A stretch of DNA of 64,000 nt from NCBI GenBank assembly GCA_025358455.1, contig JANYJP010000093.1, positions 1-64,000 of the forward strand, in the 5' to 3' direction. Below the pieces are notes generated by a model. It worked only from the letters and a program-made list of their open reading frames with translations, did no database searches and was not told the DNA's origin. Below, one piece after another: positions 56,580 to 64,000 of this stretch. The DNA is from Bacteroidales bacterium. Lineage in GTDB: Bacteria > Bacteroidota > Bacteroidia > Bacteroidales > VadinHA17. Made by a program: the position numbers and the translations under genes. The stretch's first letter is position 1. Every line of letters starts with the position of its first letter.

Positions 56580-59500
56580 CTATCTGATGATGTTTACGAC
56601 TCCTTTAGTGAATCCTTTTTCAGAAGACTTAATTAAATAGTAGTAAGTACCAACAGGAAGAGCATATCCATTCCAAGTTCCATCCCAGTCATTTTTGTAA
56701 CCGTCTGACTGGTAAACGGCTTGCCCATATCTGTTGTAAACAGTCACCTGAAGTTTGCCATACTGTTCAAGATCAGGAATATACCAGTAATCATTAACTC
56801 CATCATTGTTCGGGGTAAAAAGAGATTTTGCGTTATCAAATGTCGGAAGAGTAACTACCGATTGGGTTACATCGGTTGCCGCATTCCAATTGCGATCCCC
56901 TGCCTGCCTGGCAGTGATTGTAAAATTACCATCTTTATTTATTACCAGCGCATTCCCGTTTACTTTAGCAATTTCAGGATCGGTTATATCAAAGCTTACG
57001 GAAAGTCCGCTGGCTGCTACAGCTTTAAGTTGGTATTCCTGTGTAATTCGTAAACCTGCTGGCAGCGCATCAAAGATGATAGTCTGATCTGCCTTTTCAA
57101 TTCTCAGAACACCCTTATTATAAATAAAATTATAGTTTGATGAAACAGCTCCTGATACATTGATTTCGTAATCTCCGGCATCTGAAGTCTTATTTGCATT
57201 AGTTTCTGTTACAGGAACAACGTTAAGAACTGAGGCATCTTCACTATTTCCAAAACCTGAATATGAAATTGACAAAACAGGATTCTCAGATCCGTAAGCT
57301 TTGGTTTTGGTATCAGCAGTAACTGTAATGGTTGATTTATTTACTGTCAGGGTACCTGTTACATACGTGAAGTGATAATTATTGTTTACTCCACCAGTTA
57401 CTGATATAACATATGATCCGGCAACGGCCGAAGAAGCTGATCCAGGACTTGAAATTGTAAGTCCGGATAAAACATCACCGGATACAAGGGCACTGACAGA
57501 GTATTCAGTTCCGGTAAATGTTAATAATTTTCCGTAAGATTTAGAGAGATCATTAGCAGTTAAAGTCAATTCTTTGGCCGAAATATCAGCAATTAATGTG
57601 GGTTGGGTTAAAGTATAGTTGACCACACCAGTTCCACTTATAGTAAACCCGGATGTTGAAACTGACTTGCCGGTACCTGCATTCTTGTCTGCAAATGTTC
57701 CTTCGGTTGCTGAAGAGGCAATGAAAACAACATCTCCTGTTAAAACACCTGACAGGCTGGCGCTTACCGTATTTATAACAGCAGCCGTGGTTCCGTCATA
57801 TACTTTATTACTTGCTGTTACGCCTGATATAGTAAGAACTACCGGGGTAATACTGGCTGTAGAGATCGGTTGAGTCAGAGTATAATTTCCGGCATCAGTT
57901 CCTCCCAAAGTAACCCCCGATATTGAAACAGGCTTGTCATTACCGGTATTTTTATCTGTAACCGATCCTGTAGCTCCTGATGAAATAAGAGTGACATTAT
58001 CACCACCGAATACCCCAACAAGAATTGCACTAGCGGTGTTTAAACCTACAGAGGTTGTTTCATCATAAACTTTATTATTTGCTACAATTCCGGTAATTGT
58101 CAATTGTGCACTAGTAATGTTGGCAGTTGATACAGGTTGTGTAAGAGAATATTTTCCTGCATCAGGTCCGCTCAGATTAATGCCTGATATCGTGACAATC
58201 TTGCCCAATCCTCTATTCTTATCAGCAAAGTTTCCTGTTGCTGAGGTTTTTACTAAGGTAACAACATCTGACCCGAGCACACCAATAAGGATTGCACCCG
58301 AGGTGTTCAACACCGCAGTGGTTGTACCATCATAAACCTTATTATTTGCTGTTATTCCTGTAACGGTTAATCCTGAGAAACTTATATTAGCCGTAGTTAA
58401 AGGAGCTCCGGTTAACGACAAAGTATAATTAGATGCATCACTGCCTGAAATTGATGAGCCGGTAAGACTGACCGGTTTGCTTGTACCGATACTCATATCA
58501 TTGAAAACTGCCACCGCGTTAATATTGACATTATCACCAGTCACTTTATCTGGTATAGTCAGGCTGTTTAATAAAATAACAGCGGAAGCTGTACCATCGT
58601 AGTTTTTATTACTGACTGTAAAAGTTCCGCCAATAGTAAGTACTTTACTTGTGATGTTTGCAATTGCTGTCGGAGCACCAGCGAGCGATAAGGTATAATT
58701 TGCTCCATCACTCCCTGTAAGTGATGAACCGGATAGACTAACTGTTAAACCAGTTCCGATTACTTTACCCGCAAAGACTGCAACAGGATTCAGGCTAACA
58801 ACATCAGTACCTATTTTAGTGATAAGGGTTAAACTATTAGCTGAGATGTTTGCCAAAGATGTACCATCATAAACTTTCCCTGCTATGTTGAATGAACCTA
58901 CAATAGTCAGCACTTTAGCCGTGATATCAGCTGTTGCTGAAGGTTGGGTTAAAGAATATTTATTCGCATCAGTTCCACTCAGTGTGAAGCCTGATATAGT
59001 AACTGCTTTGCCGGGTCCGACATTTTTATTTGCAAAAGTTCCTGTGGCCCCGGTTGAAACGAGAGTGACATTATCTCCACTTGCAATGCCAACAAGTGTG
59101 GCACTTAGCTTATTTAAGACTGCATTAGTGTTTCCGTCATATTCTTTGCTGCTAACTGTTACACCGGATATTGTAAGGGACTTTGAGCCATATACCCTGA
59201 AATCAGTAATATGAGTCCCTGAATTAGTAGAGTTAAATATCATATTCACCCTGATGTACCTACCGGTAGAACTTACATTATACGTATCTCCATCATCTGT
59301 GGCAGGATTGTCATTTGTTTTCTCAGCAATTTTAGTGTATGTTACATCATCAGAGCTTATCTCTATATTATAGTGATAAGCCCGGACCCCATCAAAATAA
59401 TTGCGAATAACTATTGAAGTTAAATTGCAGATGTTTTGAAGATCAACTTTCCACCAACTCGGATATGTAGGAGCGCTCCAGAATAAGTTATTTGATCCAT

Positions 59501-60764
59501 CTGAATCGTTTGCGTAGGATGGCCCATAACTACCATCAGTCGTCTGAGCTGAAGCCGGTTTATTTAAGGCCAGATGAGACGTAACTACGTATGTGGCTGT
59601 AATCGTGCCATTTGTAGTAATATTTGTAAATGTATAGGTTGACAATGGACCTACTGAAGCACCATTCACTTTCACATCACTAATCTGAAATCCACTTTTT
59701 GCGGCAATATTAAATACCTGATCAGCATTCAGATTAACTATTACCGATCCAAGAGTTCCTTCAGGAGTTATTGTACCACCTGTCGTTTGGGTTACAGTTA
59801 AAACACGGGTTGTGGAAACAAATGTTGCTGCAATAGTGTGATTTGAAGTTATTGGAGTGAAGCTATAAGTAGAAACTTTACCAACTGAAGTGCCATCCAC
59901 AACAACATCATCGATTGCAAAACCACTGTTGGGTGAAATGGTGAATGTCTTGGTTGTACCTGTAAGTACCATTTCATTTCCCGTGGGAGATATTACACCT
60001 CCTGTACCAGCAGTTGCATTGATAATGAATGTATTAGCACTGGGAGTTCCATATACTCTGAAATCACAGATCTGAGTACCAAGATTGGTGGAGTTAAAAG
60101 TCATGTTAACTCTTAAGTATCTTGCCCGGTTAGTAACGGGATACATATCTCCCTCAAACGTAGAAAGATTGGTATTAGTTTTACTGGCTATTAGGGTATA
60201 TGTAATGTCATCATCACTTGCTTCAATATTATAATTATAGTATCGGCTTCCATCTACATAATTACGAATAATAATTGAAGTCAGATCGAAAAAACCCTGA
60301 AGGTCTACCTTCCACCACTTAGGATATGCAGTGCCAGACCAGAAATTTAAGATCGATCCATCTGCATTATTGGCATTAGCCGGTGAACTTCCTGCTTCAG
60401 AATTCTCGGCAAATGCCGGTTTATTTAAAGCCCGGGATACCACGCTGTATGTAACTGATATGATGTGTGCAGCACTGACAGCGGGGAAAGTATAGGAAGA
60501 TACTGCACCAACCGGTTTGCCATCAACAGTAACCATAGAGATCTGGAAACCGGTATTGGCTGTAATGGTGAATATCTGATCTGTATTCTGGTTAACAACT
60601 ACTGCTCCTGAAGGAGTTATTGTGCCGTCGGTTCCAGAGCTGGCATTGATTGTAAATGTCTGGGAAAAGGCTGATAGTTGTAACAAAGCAAAAAATAAAA
60701 TTGTTAATGAGTATTTTTTCATGATTTCTGATTTTAGGATTAAAATAAAAGGATCGATTAGCAC
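56580..60764 (-). CDS. Large secreted YDG/MBG-repeat protein with two F5/8-type C (discoidin) domains and gliding-motility-type C-terminal T9SS sorting domain
   Basis: 1394 aa; NKVYDGTT... repeats; paired WWKVDLQ...YYNYNIEASDDDITY domains; TPNNDGVNDYWYIPDLEQYGKLQVTVYNRYGQAVYQSDGYKNDWDGTWNGYALPVGTYYYLI. Confidence 0.88.
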   Translation of the reverse strand: MLIDPFILILKSEIMKKYSLTILFFALLQLSAFSQTFTINASSGTDGTITPSGAVVVNQNTDQIFTITANTGFQISMVTVDGKPVGAVSSYTFPAVSAAHIISVTYSVVSRALNKPAFAENSEAGSSPANANNADGSILNFWSGTAYPKWWKVDLQGFFDLTSIIIRNYVDGSRYYNYNIEASDDDITYTLIASKTNTNLSTFEGDMYPVTNRARYLRVNMTFNSTNLGTQICDFRVYGTPSANTFIINATAGTGGVISPTGNEMVLTGTTKTFTISPNSGFAIDDVVVDGTSVGKVSTYSFTPITSNHTIAATFVSTTRVLTVTQTTGGTITPEGTLGSVIVNLNADQVFNIAAKSGFQISDVKVNGASVGPLSTYTFTNITTNGTITATYVVTSHLALNKPASAQTTDGSYGPSYANDSDGSNNLFWSAPTYPSWWKVDLQNICNLTSIVIRNYFDGVRAYHYNIEISSDDVTYTKIAEKTNDNPATDDGDTYNVSSTGRYIRVNMIFNSTNSGTHITDFRVYGSKSLTISGVTVSSKEYDGNTNAVLNKLSATLVGIASGDNVTLVSTGATGTFANKNVGPGKAVTISGFTLSGTDANKYSLTQPSATADITAKVLTIVGSFNIAGKVYDGTSLANISANSLTLITKIGTDVVSLNPVAVFAGKVIGTGLTVSLSGSSLTGSDGANYTLSLAGAPTAIANITSKVLTIGGTFTVSNKNYDGTASAVILLNSLTIPDKVTGDNVNINAVAVFNDMSIGTSKPVSLTGSSISGSDASNYTLSLTGAPLTTANISFSGLTVTGITANNKVYDGTTTAVLNTSGAILIGVLGSDVVTLVKTSATGNFADKNRGLGKIVTISGINLSGPDAGKYSLTQPVSTANITSAQLTITGIVANNKVYDETTSVGLNTASAILVGVFGGDNVTLISSGATGSVTDKNTGNDKPVSISGVTLGGTDAGNYTLTQPISTASITPVVLTISGVTASNKVYDGTTAAVINTVSASLSGVLTGDVVFIASSATEGTFADKNAGTGKSVSTSGFTISGTGVVNYTLTQPTLIADISAKELTLTANDLSKSYGKLLTFTGTEYSVSALVSGDVLSGLTISSPGSASSAVAGSYVISVTGGVNNNYHFTYVTGTLTVNKSTITVTADTKTKAYGSENPVLSISYSGFGNSEDASVLNVVPVTETNANKTSDAGDYEINVSGAVSSNYNFIYNKGVLRIEKADQTIIFDALPAGLRITQEYQLKAVAASGLSVSFDITDPEIAKVNGNALVINKDGNFTITARQAGDRNWNAATDVTQSVVTLPTFDNAKSLFTPNNDGVNDYWYIPDLEQYGKLQVTVYNRYGQAVYQSDGYKNDWDGTWNGYALPVGTYYYLIKSSEKGFTKGVVNIIR

Positions 60765-60772
60765 AAAAAATA

Positions 60773-61687
60773 CTAATTGGAACTATTTTTATTCTTCTGA
60801 ACCTTATTGATCCTTACTCCTAGTGTTACCTGATGACTTCCAAAGGTGTTTATGGCTACATTGGAACTCATGTTATAAGAATAATTAAGAAGAATACCAT
60901 CTATAACTTCCCCTCCCAAACCAAATCCGAATATTCCCCGGGTCCTGTAAAGTGCGGTTGCCCAAAAGCGGTCATTCCAGGTTATCGTTGGGGCAACTTC
61001 AAACTGCATAGGTATATCCTGACCACCCCGTAAAATCAAGGTAGGTTTGACAGACCATTTACCGTCTATTTCAAACAGATAAGCTGCATGTAAAAGATAA
61101 TTCTTCAACGGTTTGTATTTAGTCTCTGTATTACGGTACCTCACAGTTCCGAACAATAGATTCGAAAAAAGAATTCCGCCCTCTGCCTGTTTATACCTGT
61201 AAAGAGCGCTTACGTCCGTAGCAAATTTGATTTTGGATATCACTTGCCCGTTATAAAGAGCCATATCCTGAACATAATCAGGATTGTTGTAATACTTTGA
61301 AAGGTCGATTGAATTTCTGAAGAACCCCATAGAAAGACCGAAGTTTATAATATGGTCCTGAGCTATATTTACCTGATAAGTATAAGTTCCAAGAAGCATG
61401 GTCTGTTTGAAGATATCAGTCACATCATAAATAAATCTCACTCCAAGTCCTACCTTGTCATTTAACTTATCATTATAGCTAAGCTGGTATGTTTTGGGAC
61501 CTCCATTAATTCCGGACCAGTCGGAACGGTAATCAGCAAAGACAGTTTTACTGTTATGTATACCCGCATAAGATGGAGATAAAGTGAATGGATTTACACT
61601 ATATCCTTCCATGAACGGAAATTGCTGTCCGTAAACAGCCACAGGTACAATAACAATCAAAAAGAGTATAATTTTTTTCATATTCAT
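60773..61687 (-). CDS. PorP/SprF-family type IX secretion-associated outer-membrane protein
   Basis: FPFMEGYSVNPFTLSPSYAGIHNSKTVFADYRSDWSGINGGPKTYQLSYN; signal peptide. Confidence 0.9.
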   Translation of the reverse strand: MNMKKIILFLIVIVPVAVYGQQFPFMEGYSVNPFTLSPSYAGIHNSKTVFADYRSDWSGINGGPKTYQLSYNDKLNDKVGLGVRFIYDVTDIFKQTMLLGTYTYQVNIAQDHIINFGLSMGFFRNSIDLSKYYNNPDYVQDMALYNGQVISKIKFATDVSALYRYKQAEGGILFSNLLFGTVRYRNTETKYKPLKNYLLHAAYLFEIDGKWSVKPTLILRGGQDIPMQFEVAPTITWNDRFWATALYRTRGIFGFGLGGEVIDGILLNYSYNMSSNVAINTFGSHQVTLGVRINKVQKNKNSSN

Positions 61688-61710
61688 AGGTTTAAGTTTT
61701 CAAAGTTTAT

Positions 61711-64000
61711 TTATCTGATAATGTTTACAACACCTTTTATAAAGCCTTTCTCCGAAGATTTAATTAAATAATAATAAGTAGCTGCAGGAAGTGGATATCC
61801 ATCGCGTGTTCCATCCCAGTCGTTTTTGTAGCTATCTGACTGGTAAACTATTTGCCCAAATCTGTTATAAACGGTTACCTGGAGTGTGCCAAATTGGCCA
61901 ATATCAGGAACATACCAGTAATCATTTACACCGTCATTGTTTGGAGTGAAAAGTGACATTATATTATCAAAAGCAGGAAGGGTTACAATAGATTGGCTAA
62001 CATTGTTTGCCGGATTCCAGTTATGATCGCCTTCCTGTATTGCTGTGATTTTCACATTACCGTTGCTGTTAATACTCAGTTCATCATTATTTACACTGGC
62101 GATAGAAGGATCTGATGACTCAAAACTAACAGTGAGCCCTATGGCGGCTGTCGCAATCAGAGGCTTAACCTCTGTCATTCGTAAGCGTGCAGATATCTTA
62201 GCAAATGAGATGACCTGATCAGCCTTATTTATTGTGAGAACGCCTTTATTATAGGCAAAACTATAGTTTTTTGACGCAGCGCCTGATACATCTATTTCAT
62301 AGTCGCCGGATTCTGAATTCTTATTTGCATTAGTTTCTGCAACAGGAAGCACATCCAGAGAAGATTCATTTTCATTATTTATGAAACCAGAGTAAGAAAT
62401 CGATAAAACAGGGTTATCAGATCCATAAACTTTCGTTTTGTTATCAGCAGTTGCTACTATAGTCGATTTGCTGACAGTTAGTGCACCGTTTGAATAGCTG
62501 ATCTGATAATTACTGTTCACTCCCCCCTCAATTGAGATAACATAAGTTCCAACATCTGCTGATGCAAGAGCTCCCGGACAGGTAATAATAATTCCGGACA
62601 AAGCATCGCCATTTACCAGACCTTGCTCAGCGTATTCAGTACCTGTAAAAGCTAAAGTGGTTCTGAAAGGCTTTGTCAGATTATCTGCAGTGATAGTTAA
62701 TGCCTTAGGCGATATATTACCTAATACTGATGGTTGAGTTAAAGTATAGTTGGCACCATCTGTTCCTCCCAATAAAAATCCTGATCCGGAAACCGGTATC
62801 GTTGTACCAACGTTTTTATTTGCAAAGTTTCCTGTGGCCGCGGAGGATATAAGAATAACATCATCAGTTCCATAAACACCAACTAATGAACAGCCTCCTG
62901 CATTTAAGCCAGTGGTGGTTGTTCCGTCATAAACTTTATTAATTGCAGTTACACCGGATAATGTCAGGGTGGCCGGAGTAATCGTTGCTGAAAGACTTGG
63001 CTGTGTCAAAGTATAATTGCCGGCATTAGCTCCTCCCAATATGAAGCCTGAGGTTGCAACAGGCTTTCCCAGGCCGGTATCCTTATCAGAAAAAGTTCCT
63101 GAGGCTCCGGAAGAGATGATATTAACAGCATCACCTCCAAATATACCAGCGAGAATCCCACTGCCAGCATTTAAAGTTGCTGATGTTGTTCCATTGTAAA
63201 CTCTGGTATTTACCGTTACTCCTGAAATTATCGTTCCTGCCGGAGTGATATTAGCTGTAGTTGTTGGTTGTATCAGAGAGTATCTCCCGGCATCAGGCCC
63301 ACTCAGGGTAAGACCTGATATTGTAACTATCTTTCCTGATCCGACATTCCTGTTCGCGAAACTTCCTGTTGCTCCGGTTGAATTAAATGTTACATTATCA
63401 GTTCCGATTGTTCCAACCAGAGTTGCGCTTTCAGTATTAATTGTTGTTAAAGTAGTTGCATCATAAACTTTATTATGTGCCAAAATACCTGTTACAGTTA
63501 GAATAACTCCTGTGATATTTGCGATGGACGATGGTTGGATCAAAGAATAATCAGAAGCCGTTTTTCCTCCCAATGTAAGACCCGATATAGAAACAGGCTT
63601 GGCAGTACCAACATTACTGTCAGCAAAAGTTCCGGTAGCCCCTGATGTAATTAAGATTACATTGTCCCCTCCAAAAACACCTGAAAGTGATGCGCTACCA
63701 AAGTTCAGAGTTGCTGTTGTTGTTCCATCATAAACCTTATTGTTTGCTGTTAATCCTGATACAGTCAGACTGGCTGCTGTAATATTTGCAGTCAATGATG
63801 GTTGTGTAAAAGAATAATTACCGCCGTCACTTCCACCTAAGGTAAATCCGGATGTTGAAACCTGTATTCCTGTACCAGCATTCTTGTTTGCAAAAGTCCC
63901 TGTTACCCCTGTCGAAACCAGATTTACAACATCAGCTCCAAGTATACCAACCAGCGATGCACTTCCAGAATTTAGAGTAGCTGCAGTTGTACCGTTATAT
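61711..64000 (-). CDS. YDG/MBG-repeat protein with T9SS C-terminal domain, 5' end truncated by the right window edge
   Basis: The listed start at 63795 is an internal TTG. The frame stays open to 64000 and encodes another repeat: YNGTTAATLNSGSASLVGILGADVVNLVSTGVTGTFANKNAGTG. Confidence 0.88.
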   Translation of the reverse strand, partial: YNGTTAATLNSGSASLVGILGADVVNLVSTGVTGTFANKNAGTGIQVSTSGFTLGGSDGGNYSFTQPSLTANITAASLTVSGLTANNKVYDGTTTATLNFGSASLSGVFGGDNVILITSGATGTFADSNVGTAKPVSISGLTLGGKTASDYSLIQPSSIANITGVILTVTGILAHNKVYDATTLTTINTESATLVGTIGTDNVTFNSTGATGSFANRNVGSGKIVTISGLTLSGPDAGRYSLIQPTTTANITPAGTIISGVTVNTRVYNGTTSATLNAGSGILAGIFGGDAVNIISSGASGTFSDKDTGLGKPVATSGFILGGANAGNYTLTQPSLSATITPATLTLSGVTAINKVYDGTTTTGLNAGGCSLVGVYGTDDVILISSAATGNFANKNVGTTIPVSGSGFLLGGTDGANYTLTQPSVLGNISPKALTITADNLTKPFRTTLAFTGTEYAEQGLVNGDALSGIIITCPGALASADVGTYVISIEGGVNSNYQISYSNGALTVSKSTIVATADNKTKVYGSDNPVLSISYSGFINNENESSLDVLPVAETNANKNSESGDYEIDVSGAASKNYSFAYNKGVLTINKADQVISFAKISARLRMTEVKPLIATAAIGLTVSFESSDPSIASVNNDELSINSNGNVKITAIQEGDHNWNPANNVSQSIVTLPAFDNIMSLFTPNNDGVNDYWYVPDIGQFGTLQVTVYNRFGQIVYQSDSYKNDWDGTRDGYPLPAATYYYLIKSSEKGFIKGVVNIIR

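Noticed and set aside
61711-63795. ORF-track start of the right-hand adhesin at 63795
   Set aside because: The codon is an internal TTG; the same frame continues with another full repeat to the window edge.

Overview
This 64-kb window comes from a Bacteroidota chromosome, judged from the TAnnTTTG-like -7 boxes, T9SS/PorP proteins and CheB-CheR/PAS and propeller kinases. I saw no rRNA, tRNA or CRISPR array.

Content, left to right: the 5' end of a group IIC intron placed just after a terminator (left edge); a two-component system, a GH5-like cellulase and housekeeping genes (speA, zwf/pgl, gltBD, M14, M1 and Xaa-Pro peptidases); a carbohydrate section (propeller histidine kinase, glycosidase-like protein, GH127/DUF1680); a sensory operon (hybrid kinase, CheB-CheR fusion, PAS kinase); a compact stress-type cluster (three CsbD-like proteins, a YXWGXW/Q-rich protein, an isochorismatase, a flavin reductase); an exopolysaccharide module (polyprenyl glycosylphosphotransferase, fcl, gmd, Wza, Wzc); and two large YDG-repeat T9SS proteins flanking a PorP/SprF gene, the last one truncated by the right edge.

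Most interesting signal: eight intergenic sites between 38.7 and 47.9 kb share an identical 68-bp promoter layout. Each has ATGTGTGAATTATGTAAC, a second copy of the TTATGTAAC core exactly 21 bp downstream, and a Bacteroidota-like -7 box starting exactly 42 nt after the first element. This looks like an undescribed regulon controlled by one activator. An AraC-type DNA-binding-domain remnant lies between two of the sites.

Second: the gltB leader contains a 20-codon uORF whose stop codon overlaps a predicted antiterminator arm, which competes with an intrinsic terminator just upstream of gltB. All coordinates and alignments were read by eye; no database search was run.
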